From Paenibacillus_AR mesotrionivorans (GTDB lineage Bacteria; Bacillota; Bacilli; Paenibacillales; NBRC-103111): 64,000 bases of DNA. The notes beneath the pieces were generated by a model. It saw nothing but the letters and a program-made list of their open reading frames with translations. It was not told where the DNA came from and ran no database searches. Below, one piece after another: positions 32,214 through 40,703 of this stretch. A program made the position numbers and the translations under genes. The stretch covers positions 219,893-283,892 of the forward strand of contig NZ_JBJURJ010000009.1 in the NCBI RefSeq assembly GCF_046098205.1, given 5' to 3'. The first letter of the stretch is position 1; every line of letters begins with the position of its first letter.

Positions 32214-32298
32214 TAACAAAATCTCAATCTTCCCTTTACATTGCAATAACCTATTTCACTATCCCGTTAATCTCCCATTTACACTCCCCGATTATGAT
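32214..32298 (+). promoter_or_regulatory. PhoP-box array and promoter of the alkaline phosphatase operon
   Basis: TTAACA (32214), TCAATC (32225), TTTACA (32236) and ATAACC (32247) are spaced exactly 11 bp apart, the phasing of PhoP binding repeats in Bacillus (consensus TT(A/C/T)ACA). A further TTTACA lies at 32278 and a TATGAT -10 at 32293-32298. It starts 9 bases after the terC stop and leads to the alkaline phosphatase gene, so phosphate starvation control is well supported. Confidence 0.8.
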
Positions 32299-32365
32299 GA
32301 TTAGAGCGTACAACATCAAGAATTGCTCAGGTGTTCATATGAAACCAGATAAGGGAGAGATCAAA

Positions 32366-34072
32366 TTGAACAAGTATGCAAAAATCATCATAACCGGCGG
32401 GTTGGCCCTGTCCTTGCTGCCGGCAGCTGCTGTGGAGCAAAAAGTTACAGCTGCGGAAGCAGCTCCCGCCTCCAAGAATCTCATCGTCCTGATCGGTGAC
32501 GGCATGGGTCCCGCCCAAGTAACCGCCGGACGCGATTACCTCAAGTACATAAAGAACATCAACCACCTGGAGCTGGACAGCTATTATGTAGGACAAGCCA
32601 CAACATTCGCCGACAGGGGAGAAGACGGAGGCGTTGTAGTATCAGGTATCGTAACGGATTCGGCTTCTGCAGGCACTGCATTCGCTACCGGGCACAAAAC
32701 CTACAATGCCGGGATCAGTGTATCCAATGAAGATATTTCCTTGCCGTTTGCCTCTGTGCTGGAAGCGGCGGAAGCCGCAGGCAAGGTGACCGGCCTTGTG
32801 ACCACAGCGCGGATTACCCATGCTACTCCCGCTGTTTATGGGTCCCACGTACGCAGCCGCGATAATGAATCCGCCATTGCCAGCCAATATCTGGACAGCG
32901 GCATTGACGTGCTGTTCGGCGGAGGCAAACAATTCTTTACGACTACTGCCGAAAAGGGCAAACGCACCGACAAAAACATCATCGGCGATTTCCAAACCAA
33001 GGGATATGAGGTCGCCTATGACGCCGCCGGACTTGCTTCCATTAAAAGCAGCAAGGCGCTGGGATTGTTCAACAGCTCCCATGTGGCCTACACGCCGGAC
33101 CGGGACGAAACAGTGCCGAGCCTGGCCCAAATGACCGGGAAGGCGCTGGACATTCTGTCCAAGGATACGAACGGTTTTGCCATTATGATCGAGGGCGGCC
33201 GGATTGACCATGCCTCCCACGCCAACGATTTCTCCACCACCATCGACGAAGTGCTGGATTTTGACGCAGCCGTGAAGGTTGCCATGGATTTTGCCAAGAA
33301 GGACGGCAACACCTCTGTGGTGATTACAGCTGACCATGAAACCGGCGGTCTGTCTCTGGCCCGCGATAATATTTATGAGAGTAACTATGATCTCTGGGAC
33401 AAGCAAAAGCACTCCTCCGAGTCCATTGCCGCTGTGCTGAAGGCTGCCAAAACACCCGAAGAAATCAAGCAAATCGTTCAAGGCAATACTTGGATTACCG
33501 ATCTGACCGATGAAGAAATTACACAAATCATGGCTGGTGACGGCTCCTCCTACGGCCGCGAAGGCAGCTACAATGCGGTTATCGCCAAACGCCTCCTGAT
33601 CGGCTGGACCGGTCACGGCCACTCCGGTGTGGACGTTGGTGTATGGGCATACGGTCCGATCGCAGATCTGGTGAAGGGTCAAGTGGATAATACCGACATT
33701 GCCAAAAGCTCCGCCAAGGTTCTCGGTGTGGATCTGGACGCTGCCACGGCCAAACTTCAAGCCAAGACTATCTATCCCAAGTTCAAAATCAACCGCAACA
33801 AGGAAGTGCTGTACCCTGCCAAGGCGCTGGCCGAAAAAATGGGCATCACCGTTGCCTATGACGATGCTTCCCGTGCAGTGAAGCTGACCGGTTCCGCAGG
33901 TGAGTATTCAGTGAACGTGGATTCCCTGGCCGTGAGCTGGAACGGCGCCGCCGACTCCATCACTGCTGAGAACGACTATGGCAAGCTGTATCTGCCCCTC
34001 TCCGCCTTCAGCAAGCTGACCGGCAAGAGTCTCGTGTGGGATTCCCTTTCCGAGCGGATTCTGCTGCCGTAA
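32366..34072 (+). CDS. Secreted alkaline phosphatase with C-terminal Cu-amine-oxidase-N-like domain
   Basis: 568 aa. I choose TTG 32366: AAGGGAGAG lies 6 bases upstream and it gives a clean signal peptide (MNKYAKIIITGGLALSLLPA, cleavage near AEAA). Catalytic-domain motifs: IGDGMGPAQ (metal Asp45), VTDSASAGTA (nucleophile Ser99), EGGRIDHASHANDF, TADHETGG and WTGHGHSGVDV. These are the two-zinc, one-magnesium active-site elements of the PhoA family. The last 95 residues (from about FKINRNKEVLYPAKALAEKM) form the copper-amine-oxidase N-terminal-like domain that Paenibacillus attaches to many secreted proteins. PhoP boxes lie upstream, and the ABC ATPase gene starts 1 base after the stop. Confidence 0.94.
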   Translation: MNKYAKIIITGGLALSLLPAAAVEQKVTAAEAAPASKNLIVLIGDGMGPAQVTAGRDYLKYIKNINHLELDSYYVGQATTFADRGEDGGVVVSGIVTDSASAGTAFATGHKTYNAGISVSNEDISLPFASVLEAAEAAGKVTGLVTTARITHATPAVYGSHVRSRDNESAIASQYLDSGIDVLFGGGKQFFTTTAEKGKRTDKNIIGDFQTKGYEVAYDAAGLASIKSSKALGLFNSSHVAYTPDRDETVPSLAQMTGKALDILSKDTNGFAIMIEGGRIDHASHANDFSTTIDEVLDFDAAVKVAMDFAKKDGNTSVVITADHETGGLSLARDNIYESNYDLWDKQKHSSESIAAVLKAAKTPEEIKQIVQGNTWITDLTDEEITQIMAGDGSSYGREGSYNAVIAKRLLIGWTGHGHSGVDVGVWAYGPIADLVKGQVDNTDIAKSSAKVLGVDLDAATAKLQAKTIYPKFKINRNKEVLYPAKALAEKMGITVAYDDASRAVKLTGSAGEYSVNVDSLAVSWNGAADSITAENDYGKLYLPLSAFSKLTGKSLVWDSLSERILLP

Positions 34073-34073
34073 T

Positions 34074-34805
34074 ATGAAGAAAGCGATGATCGAGCTTCAC
34101 GGGGTCCGCAAGGACTTTGTCGTTTCGGACAGGCGGCTTCCCATCCTCCACATTCCGCAATGGAACGTGGAGGCCGGGGGCCGCCTGGCCTTGCTGGGGC
34201 CCAGCGGAAGCGGAAAAAGCACCGTGCTGCATTTGCTCAGCGGAATCCTTAGGGCGGACCGCGGCGAGCTGCGTGTGGCGGACACGCCTCTCCATGAGCT
34301 GAATGAAGCGGAGCGGGACCGTTTCCGGCTGCGCCATGTGGGTTATATCATGCAGGACTTTCATTTAATCGGTTCTTTGACCGCTGCGGAAAATGTGGAG
34401 CTGATGCTGCCGCCCGGAAAACGGGGGGAGCGGCGGAAGCTGCTGCGGGATTGGTTCGGCCGGGTGGGTCTGGCCGACCGGATGGACCATCTGCCCGGAC
34501 AGCTCTCCCGCGGCCAGCAGCAGCGGACGGCCATCGTCCGGGCGCTGATCGGTGAGCCGCCCCTGGTGCTGGCGGATGAACCTACCGGGAGCCTGGACTT
34601 TGAGTCTGCGGAGCTGGTGATGCGCCTGCTCTTGGAGCTTTGCGCCGATCAGGGAAGCACCTTGGTGGCGGTTACCCATGATCTTCATCTGGCGCAGCTG
34701 TTTCCGGAACGGATCGGCATCGGAGCGATCAACACGGTATTGGCAGCCCATTCCTCGGCGCGGCAGGAGGATCCGCCGCTGCGGAAGGAGGCGCTTGAAG
34801 CATGA
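34074..34805 (+). CDS. ABC transporter ATP-binding protein (LolD/MacB-like)
   Basis: 243 aa. Walker A GPSGSGKSTVLHLLSG (about 43-58), signature LSRGQQQRTAIVRALI (consensus LSGGQ with Arg in place of Gly) and Walker B LVLADEPTGSLD. It belongs to the MacB/LolD/FtsE class that works with FtsX-type permeases. It begins 1 base after the alkaline phosphatase stop without its own strong ribosome binding site, implying coupling to it, and overlaps the permease gene by 4 bases. In Vibrio the zinc-linked ZrgB/ZrgC pair has the same combination (see the lipoprotein at 36228). Confidence 0.9.
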   Translation: MKKAMIELHGVRKDFVVSDRRLPILHIPQWNVEAGGRLALLGPSGSGKSTVLHLLSGILRADRGELRVADTPLHELNEAERDRFRLRHVGYIMQDFHLIGSLTAAENVELMLPPGKRGERRKLLRDWFGRVGLADRMDHLPGQLSRGQQQRTAIVRALIGEPPLVLADEPTGSLDFESAELVMRLLLELCADQGSTLVAVTHDLHLAQLFPERIGIGAINTVLAAHSSARQEDPPLRKEALEA

Positions 34806-36004
34806 ATCTGTTCCAATTGGTATGGCGCAATGTGCTGCACCGCCGGACGTTATCGGTGTTGACGGCTGCGGCGGTGGCAGTAACGGTGGCACTGACGGTA
34901 TTTCTCCTGCTCCTGCGGGACGGGGTGGAGCAGGGAGCGGAGAAGGGCTACGGTCCCTTCGAAGTGGTTGTTGGCGCCGACGGGAGCGAGTCCCAGCTGG
35001 CTTTGAATACTTTTTACCATGTGGGTGCCCCTACGGGGAATGTGCCGTACAGTGTGCTGACGGGCATTCAGTCGGAAGCGGAAACGGTTGCCGCTTTCGG
35101 CATGACCACGGGGGACAGCTACAACGGCTATCCCATAGTAGGGGTTGATCCGGGGTATTTCCAGGTCCGGTACGGCGACAAACATTTGGCCTCCGGCAAG
35201 CTGTATGGGGAAACGGGAGAAGCGGTGGTCGGAGCCTTTGCTGCTAAGTCAGCCGGGCTGAAGGTGGGGGATACGTTCCATGGCGCCCACGGCCTCACCG
35301 AGGAGCATCACGAGGAGGAGGGAGAAGAGGAGCATGAGGCCCACGAGAGCTTTTCCTATAAAGTGGTCGGTATTCTGCCCCAGCTCCATACTCCTGATGA
35401 CCGTGCGGTCTTCACCACCATGGATTACGCCTGGGCGGTCCATCATAATGAGCATTCGGAAAACCGGGAGGTCACGGCTGTAATGATTAAACCGGCCACC
35501 TTGACCGGGGCTCAAGCGCTGAAGCTGAAGTATGACGCCTTGGATAATGTCCAGGCGGTGTTCACCAGCAAAGCGGTTGCCGACGTGGTCAATATGGCGG
35601 ACAAAGGTACACAGGCAGCCGGCGCTTTAATGGTGCTGTGTGTGGCGCTGGCCTCCATCACGTTGACGCTGTCGCTGATTGCCGCCGCCAATGAACGGCG
35701 GCGGGATGCTGGGCTGCTGCGCCTGATCGGCAAGTCCCGCAGCTATGTATGGGCCACACTGATGGGCGAAGGGCTGCTGCTGACGCTGGCTGGTCTTGCG
35801 GCGGGTGTGCTGCTGGGCCATGGAGCCAGCGGGATGTTTACGGATGCGGTGTTTGGCTACACCGGCATCCGGCTGTCCGCATGGGCCTCAGCTCCGGGAG
35901 AAGGCCTGCTGCTGGCCGGGGCGCTGGTGCTGGGCGGGCTGGCGACGCTGGCTCCGGCCATGAACATGTACCGGACGGACCCGCTGCAGCTGTTCCGAGG
36001 GTAA
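34802..36004 (+). CDS. FtsX/MacB-type ABC permease with His/Glu-rich loop
   Basis: 400 aa. One N-terminal helix (about 18-40), a large extracytoplasmic domain (about 41-265), then three C-terminal helices (VLCVALASITLTLSLIAAAN, a second near residue 325, a third near 372): the MacB/FtsX layout. About residues 163-182 read EEHHEEEGEEEHEAHE, a candidate outside zinc-binding loop. The neighbours (ATPase, phosphatase, lipoprotein) match a metal-handling set. Whether it transports zinc, or a mechanically coupled substrate as MacB does, cannot be told from sequence. Confidence 0.88.
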   Translation: MNLFQLVWRNVLHRRTLSVLTAAAVAVTVALTVFLLLLRDGVEQGAEKGYGPFEVVVGADGSESQLALNTFYHVGAPTGNVPYSVLTGIQSEAETVAAFGMTTGDSYNGYPIVGVDPGYFQVRYGDKHLASGKLYGETGEAVVGAFAAKSAGLKVGDTFHGAHGLTEEHHEEEGEEEHEAHESFSYKVVGILPQLHTPDDRAVFTTMDYAWAVHHNEHSENREVTAVMIKPATLTGAQALKLKYDALDNVQAVFTSKAVADVVNMADKGTQAAGALMVLCVALASITLTLSLIAAANERRRDAGLLRLIGKSRSYVWATLMGEGLLLTLAGLAAGVLLGHGASGMFTDAVFGYTGIRLSAWASAPGEGLLLAGALVLGGLATLAPAMNMYRTDPLQLFRG

Positions 36005-36009
36005 ATAGT

Positions 36010-36133
36010 CCCCCAAAAGTGAAGAGAAGCTCTGAAGCGAATTCCGGGTACTTTTGGGGGAGCCCCCGGAAGAGACCCCCAAAAGTGACGAGAAGCTCCG
36101 AAGCGGATTCCGGGTACTTTTGGGGGAGCCCCC
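36010..36133. repeat. Tandem 66-bp hairpin repeat (two copies)
   Basis: Each copy is an inverted repeat: CCCCCAAAAGT (36010-36020) with ACTTTTGGGGG (36050-36060), and the same arms at 36076-36086 and 36116-36126. The copies are 66 bp apart, nearly identical inside, and each is followed by AGCCCCC, which can also pair with the last GGGGG. They lie 6 bases after the permease stop. One could act as a terminator or as a stabiliser between the permease and lipoprotein genes. Confidence 0.85.
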
Positions 36134-36227
36134 TCCGAAAAGATAAACCCTGAAAGATGATGTATGTAAGCTGATTAGGCAAAAGTTGTGATTTGCACAA
36201 GTGTAGAAGAGAAAGGGGATTACAGGT

Positions 36228-37088
36228 ATGGGCAAGCTGATTAGACCTATGGGGGCTGTAATGGCGGTGATGTTGGCTGCCGCTTTAGCGGCGGGCTGCG
36301 GCGGCAAGGCGGGCGTGGCCGGGGAGACCGGCAGCTTTGGCGATGCCCGGCCGGCAGCGGAGGCTGCGACCATCACGGCAGCGGCAACGGCAGCACCGAC
36401 GGGGCACCAGCCGGCAGCGTCTGCTGCGCCGGGCACTCCGCCGGGTGCAGCGGCGCCGTCTCCCGCTGCGGAAGCTGCCCCGGCCAGCTCTGCTGCCGCT
36501 GCTCCTGCTTCGGCTGCTGCCAGCGGCCAGCCGTTGGCCTCGCCGTCTCCGGCGGCGCCTCCAACGCAGTCGGCCGCACCCGTCTCCGCAGCGCCTGCCG
36601 CCTCCTCGGCAGAGGCCGCCTCGCCTGTGCCGGACCAGCCGCCCACCGCCGGCGAAGAATCGGCTGCGCCGGTAACCCCTGCTGCCGCCCCAGCGGAGAA
36701 ACCCTCCGCCTCCAAAAAAGAGGAAGGCAGCATCCAATGGTCGGAGTTCTTCGACAACGACAAGCAGGATACCCCTTCGGAGAAATTCTGGGATCTGAAC
36801 GGCAAAACAGTGTCCATCCGGGGCTATATGGGCGAGGTGCTGTCCTTCGAGAAGCATTGGTTCCTGGTCATTCCCGCGCCTGGAGCGGAATGCCCCTTTG
36901 ACAACGGCGATGAAACCTACTGGAACAAGATTATGATCGCATTCACCAGCAGTGGAGAAAAATTGCGCTACACCAGCGGCCCTCTTTTGATCACGGGACG
37001 GTTGGATGTTGGCGTGAAGATCGACGAATCCGGCTACAAGACCATGTTCCGGCTGTATGATGCCTCCTTCAGTAAGCTGAAGGAATAG
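36228..37088 (+). CDS. Lipoprotein with Ala/Pro-rich linker and DUF3299-like domain
   Basis: 286 aa. MGKLIRPMGAVMAVMLAAAL followed by AAGC gives a lipoprotein signal (Cys near 24). Residues about 30-165 are a low-complexity Ala/Pro/Ser linker able to span the wall. The C-terminal 115 residues (LNGKTVSIRGYMGEVLSF; PAPGAECPFDN; LLITGRLDVGVK) resemble DUF3299 proteins, which accompany MacB-like ATPase/permease pairs in zinc-regulated clusters of Gram-negatives (ZrgD). This supports a metal-linked role for 34074-37088; it is family-based inference. GAGAAAGGGG precedes ATG 36228. Confidence 0.82.
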   Translation: MGKLIRPMGAVMAVMLAAALAAGCGGKAGVAGETGSFGDARPAAEAATITAAATAAPTGHQPAASAAPGTPPGAAAPSPAAEAAPASSAAAAPASAAASGQPLASPSPAAPPTQSAAPVSAAPAASSAEAASPVPDQPPTAGEESAAPVTPAAAPAEKPSASKKEEGSIQWSEFFDNDKQDTPSEKFWDLNGKTVSIRGYMGEVLSFEKHWFLVIPAPGAECPFDNGDETYWNKIMIAFTSSGEKLRYTSGPLLITGRLDVGVKIDESGYKTMFRLYDASFSKLKE

Positions 37089-37110
37089 CAGGGGGAAGGT
37101 CGCAGAAGCA

Positions 37111-37302
37111 TAGCGGAAGAGGCTTTCCGTTATCATCATCAGCGCCACCGGAAACGCAAGAATAACGGAAGGAGGCTTCCGTTATTACAATTATGAAGCC
37201 CTTAAAACCATCGAAGCAGGGGCTTTAGTGGAAAACAGCTTCCGTTAATGCCCGGCCCAAAAGCTGCCCAGCCCCCAATAGTGGAAAATGCTTTCCGCTA
37301 TC
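37111..37302. repeat. Four-unit inverted intergenic array, locus E
   Basis: Units 37111-37135 and 37163-37187 (52 bp apart) face units 37227-37250 and 37279-37302 (53 bp apart). Here the unit is a nearly perfect palindrome (unit 2 has 10-bp arms ATAACGGAAG/CTTCCGTTAT), so direction is less clear than elsewhere; units 3 and 4 read AGTGGAAAA...CTTTCCGCTA-like. It occupies most of the 377-bp gap between the lipoprotein gene and the next membrane protein gene. Nothing else is recognisable there. Confidence 0.78.
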
Positions 37303-37465
37303 GGAAACAGCAGCCCTGCGGAGAGCCTGCTTATAGAGGCCTAGCCCTCCAGACAGATCCGGCCAGCCTCCTGAATCCCAAAAAGGGTGACTGGCATTTT
37401 CTCCCCTTTTCGGCTAAACTAGACCTAAGTGTGTCGCAATCTGTCTGCCTGGGGGGATCAAAGCA

Positions 37466-37948
37466 ATGGCGCGCAACAATTATTCGGTGGGGTTAGTGCT
37501 GATAGGCATTGCCGTTATTCTGCTGCTTGGCAAGCTGGGGGTATTCTCGTTTTTAGGCGGGCTTCTGTGGCCCGTATTCATCCTGCTGCCCGGTGTGGTG
37601 TTTCATTTCCTGTATTTTTCCAGAGTGCTGCCGGCGGGGGTTTTGGTGCCGGGCGGAATTTTGGTTACTTATTCGCTCATGTTCTTTTTCTGCAATATAT
37701 TCGGGTGGGGGGCCATGTCCTACCTATGGCCGGGCTTTATCTTCGGCGTAGCCGTGGGGCTGTATGAGCTTCACCTGTTCGACCGGCACAGCGGCAAGGG
37801 AGTGCTGACCGCAGCCATGATCTTAGCGGCTATATCCGCCGTGTTCTTCGCATTGGCGTTTATGTTTACCGCAGGCATCTACTTTATCATCTTCGTTCTG
37901 CTTGTAGCGGGTGTAGGGTTGATTATGACCCGCAAGCGCGGCTGGTGA
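37466..37948 (+). CDS. Small membrane protein, LiaF/DUF5668-like
   Basis: 160 aa with about five membrane helices (VGLVLIGIAVILLLGKLGVF at the start). The repeated Gly-x-x-Leu-hydrophobic and LLWPVFILLPG pattern is that of the LiaF transmembrane/DUF5668 group. GGGGGGATCAAAGC precedes ATG 37466. It is likely expressed with the small DUF6199-like gene 68 bases downstream. The function is not known. Confidence 0.8.
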   Translation: MARNNYSVGLVLIGIAVILLLGKLGVFSFLGGLLWPVFILLPGVVFHFLYFSRVLPAGVLVPGGILVTYSLMFFFCNIFGWGAMSYLWPGFIFGVAVGLYELHLFDRHSGKGVLTAAMILAAISAVFFALAFMFTAGIYFIIFVLLVAGVGLIMTRKRGW

Positions 37949-38016
37949 GATGAAACATTTTCCCCGGAGGGACGTATGCAGGGATAATCCCTTTTATCAT
38001 GAAAGGAGTGTCCCGG

Positions 38017-38217
38017 ATGATCCTGATGGCTGTTTTACTAATCCTGGCCGGTGCAGTTATGGTGGTTTGGCCCGGTGCTGTGTGGGCGTTTTCAGAGAGC
38101 TGGAAGTCCTCCGATGCTACGGAACCGTCGGACCTTTATTTAGTCTCCACCCGCATCGGCGGCGTGATTACCGGCTCGGTGGGTACTGTGTTCTTGGTCG
38201 TGCTCCTGGTCCTGTAG
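38017..38217 (+). CDS. Small membrane protein, DUF6199-like
   Basis: 66 aa with two helices (MILMAVLLILAGAVMVVWPG and GVITGSVGTVFLVVLLVL). The segment WAFSESWKSSDATEPSDLYL between them is the DUF6199 pattern, frequent in Paenibacillus. AAAGGAGT at 38003-38010 sets the start at ATG 38017 rather than ATG 37999, which would overlap the ribosome binding site. Confidence 0.8.
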   Translation: MILMAVLLILAGAVMVVWPGAVWAFSESWKSSDATEPSDLYLVSTRIGGVITGSVGTVFLVVLLVL

Positions 38218-38292
38218 AAGAAGCTCATCTTGGGCCCTTCCCGCAGAAAATAGGGGCATTCCTTGAATTTTGCCGATTGGAAGCCATATCCC

Positions 38293-38321
38293 TTGATTTT
38301 TGATGCGGCAAAACGTATACT
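38293..38321 (+). promoter_or_regulatory. Promoter of typA
   Basis: TTGATT (38293-38298), 17 bases, TATACT (38316-38321), giving a leader of about 60 bases before the typA start. Confidence 0.75.
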
Positions 38322-38388
38322 TAGAACAAAAGTCAAGCGTCGGAGCTGTCCGGCGCTATTTTATTGGAAGCGAGAGGAATCCCATACT

Positions 38389-40230
38389 ATGCATGCAAGA
38401 GAGAAAATTCGCAACATTGCCATTATCGCCCACGTTGACCACGGCAAAACCACGCTGGTAGACAAGCTGCTCCAGCAATCCGGTATTTTCCGTGAGAATG
38501 AAGCCATTCAAGAACGCGCTATGGACTCGAACGACATTGAGCGTGAACGCGGCATCACCATTTTGGCCAAAAACACCGCGATTGAATATAAGGACTACCT
38601 GATCAATATTGTGGACACACCGGGCCACGCCGACTTCGGCGGCGAAGTGGAACGGATCATGAAGATGGTGGACGGCGTTCTTCTGGTGGTGGATGCCTTC
38701 GAGGGCTGTATGCCCCAAACCAAGTTTGTTACCCGCAAAGCCCTGGAAAGCGGCCTGCACCCCATTGTTGTCGTAAACAAAATCGACCGCCCCAACGCAC
38801 GCCCTGAGGAAGTTATCGATGAAGTGCTGGATCTGTTTATTGAGCTTGGCGCCTCCGATGAGCAATTGGACTTCCCTGTGGTATACGCTTCTGCCCTTCA
38901 AGGGACCTCTTCCCTTACTGCCGATAATCAACAGCCTAACATGGAAGCCATCTATGAAACCATTGTGGGCCGTACCCCTGCTCCTACCGAAAGTGTAACC
39001 GATCCTCTCCAATTCCTTGTCACATTGATGGATTATAACGAATATATGGGCCGTATCGCCATCGGCCGGATTAACCGCGGCGTGATCCGCCAAGGTCAGG
39101 CTGTTGCCGTTTGTACCCGTGAAGGAAACGTCAAGCAAGCCCGTATCGAGAAGCTGTTCGGCTTCCAAGGCCTGAAGCGTGTGGAAGTGGAAGAGGCGGG
39201 AGCTGGTGACATCGTCGCTATTGCCGGCATTAAGGATATCAACATCGGGGAAACCATCGCCGATTTGGCCAATCCCGAAGCCCTGCCTGTTCTGGAAATT
39301 GACGAACCTACGCTGCAAATGACCTTTTTGGTAAACAACAGCCCCTTCGCAGGCAAGGAAGGCAAGTTCGTCACCTCCCGCAAGATACGCGAGCGTCTTT
39401 ATAAGGAAGTGGAAACTGACGTGAGCCTTCGTGTCGAAGACACGGACAGCCCGGATGCGTTCGTTGTATCGGGCCGCGGCGAGCTGCACCTGGGTATTCT
39501 CATCGAGAATATGCGCCGGGAAGGTTACGAAATGCAGGTTTCCAAACCGGAGGTTATCATTAAGGAAATCGACGGGGAAAAAATGGAGCCAATCGAACGT
39601 CTGATTATTGACGTGCCGGAGGAGAACATGGGCGCCGTCATGGAGTCCTTGGGCAGCCGCAAGGCCGAAATGATCAACATGACCAACAACGGCATGGGTT
39701 CTGTCCGTCTGGAATTCCTGATTCCGGCCCGCGGTTTGATCGGCTACCGGACCCACTTCCTGACCCTGACCCGCGGTTATGGCGTCATGAACCACGCATT
39801 CGAGAAGTACGGCCCGTATCTGGGAGCAGGAGTAGGCGGACGCCACCAGGGTGTTCTGATTTCCACCGAAAACGGTACCTCCACCCTGTACGGCATCCTG
39901 TCCGTAGAAGACCGCGGCATTCTGTTCCTGATGCCCGGCGCGGAAGTGTATGAAGGCATGATCGTAGGCGAGCATACCCGCGATACCGACATTGTCGTCA
40001 ACATCTGCAAGGAAAAAGCGGTAAACAATATTCGTTCCGCCACCAAGGAAGAAACCGTGCGTATGAAGACACCGCGTCTTTTCTCCCTGGAAGCCGCTTT
40101 GGAGTATCTGAACGATGACGAATATTGTGAAATCACTCCGAAATCCATCCGCCTGCGTAAGAAGCTCCTGAACCGCGGCGAACGCGAACGGGCTGAAAAG
40201 CAGCGCAAGAACGCGGAAGTGAATTCCTAA
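38389..40230 (+). CDS. typA: Translational GTPase TypA/BipA
   Basis: 613 aa, the usual length. The GTPase domain is at about 1-200: AHVDHGKTTLVDKLL (P-loop), RERGITILAKNTAI (switch I), VDTPGHADFGGEVER (switch II) and NKIDRPNARPEEV (base recognition). Domains II, III and V follow, then the BipA-specific C-terminal domain ending NRGERERAEKQRKN. It binds the 70S ribosome and assists 50S assembly under stress or cold. AGAGGAATCCC precedes ATG 38389; the frame is open further upstream but without a plausible start site. A terminator follows. Confidence 0.97.
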   Translation: MHAREKIRNIAIIAHVDHGKTTLVDKLLQQSGIFRENEAIQERAMDSNDIERERGITILAKNTAIEYKDYLINIVDTPGHADFGGEVERIMKMVDGVLLVVDAFEGCMPQTKFVTRKALESGLHPIVVVNKIDRPNARPEEVIDEVLDLFIELGASDEQLDFPVVYASALQGTSSLTADNQQPNMEAIYETIVGRTPAPTESVTDPLQFLVTLMDYNEYMGRIAIGRINRGVIRQGQAVAVCTREGNVKQARIEKLFGFQGLKRVEVEEAGAGDIVAIAGIKDINIGETIADLANPEALPVLEIDEPTLQMTFLVNNSPFAGKEGKFVTSRKIRERLYKEVETDVSLRVEDTDSPDAFVVSGRGELHLGILIENMRREGYEMQVSKPEVIIKEIDGEKMEPIERLIIDVPEENMGAVMESLGSRKAEMINMTNNGMGSVRLEFLIPARGLIGYRTHFLTLTRGYGVMNHAFEKYGPYLGAGVGGRHQGVLISTENGTSTLYGILSVEDRGILFLMPGAEVYEGMIVGEHTRDTDIVVNICKEKAVNNIRSATKEETVRMKTPRLFSLEAALEYLNDDEYCEITPKSIRLRKKLLNRGERERAEKQRKNAEVNS

Positions 40231-40302
40231 GATTTAAGCTTTGGTCGTATAGGCAAGACTTCCGCAAGCTGGCAAGGTCCTTGGCTTAAGGAAATTGAGG
40301 TC

Positions 40303-40335
40303 AGGTCCGGTGCAATTTGCGCCGGGCCTTTTTTG
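40303..40335 (+). terminator. Terminator after typA
   Basis: AGGTCCGGTGC (40303-40313), AATTT loop, GCGCCGGGCCT (40319-40329) and a T run. Confidence 0.85.
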
Positions 40336-40386
40336 CGAATTTTGGCGGAACATAGCATTTATCCTATTGATAACGGAGGATTTTCC

Positions 40387-40659
40387 ATGAAGCTGGAGGA
40401 CTCGCTTTTTAATTGGCTGCAAATCCGTCTGGTGGCGGAAGCAAGGCCGGAGGATCAGGCCGCCAAGGAAACGGTGCGCTTTTTCGAGGAGATATTGACC
40501 GAGGATCACGGTGTCACCGAATTGGCCATCAGCGCCCAGGACACGACTATGATTCATGTGCGTTATACGGTGAACGGCAAAACAAAAATGCAGATGTTCG
40601 GCAGGGAACTGGCGGAGCAGCTTTTGTTCGATATCGATGCCAACCCCAAATATCATTAA
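40387..40659 (+). CDS. Conserved small soluble protein, unknown
   Basis: 90 aa, hydrophilic, mixed alpha/beta in character with no signal or membrane segment (MKLEDSLFNWLQIRLVAEAR). GGAGGA lies 7 bases before ATG 40387, and codon usage is like its neighbours. It occupies the place where Bacillus has ylaH/ylaI after typA, but I do not recognise it as either. Confidence 0.78.
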   Translation: MKLEDSLFNWLQIRLVAEARPEDQAAKETVRFFEEILTEDHGVTELAISAQDTTMIHVRYTVNGKTKMQMFGRELAEQLLFDIDANPKYH

Positions 40660-40703
40660 CCGGCAAGCCCCTTCAATAAGCATGAAACGGAGATGAATGC
40701 CAC

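Noticed and set aside
38356..39975. 539-codon minus-strand frame opposite typA
   Set aside because: It mirrors a highly conserved GTPase gene; the composition is His/Gln/Val-rich without motifs, a typical antisense shadow.
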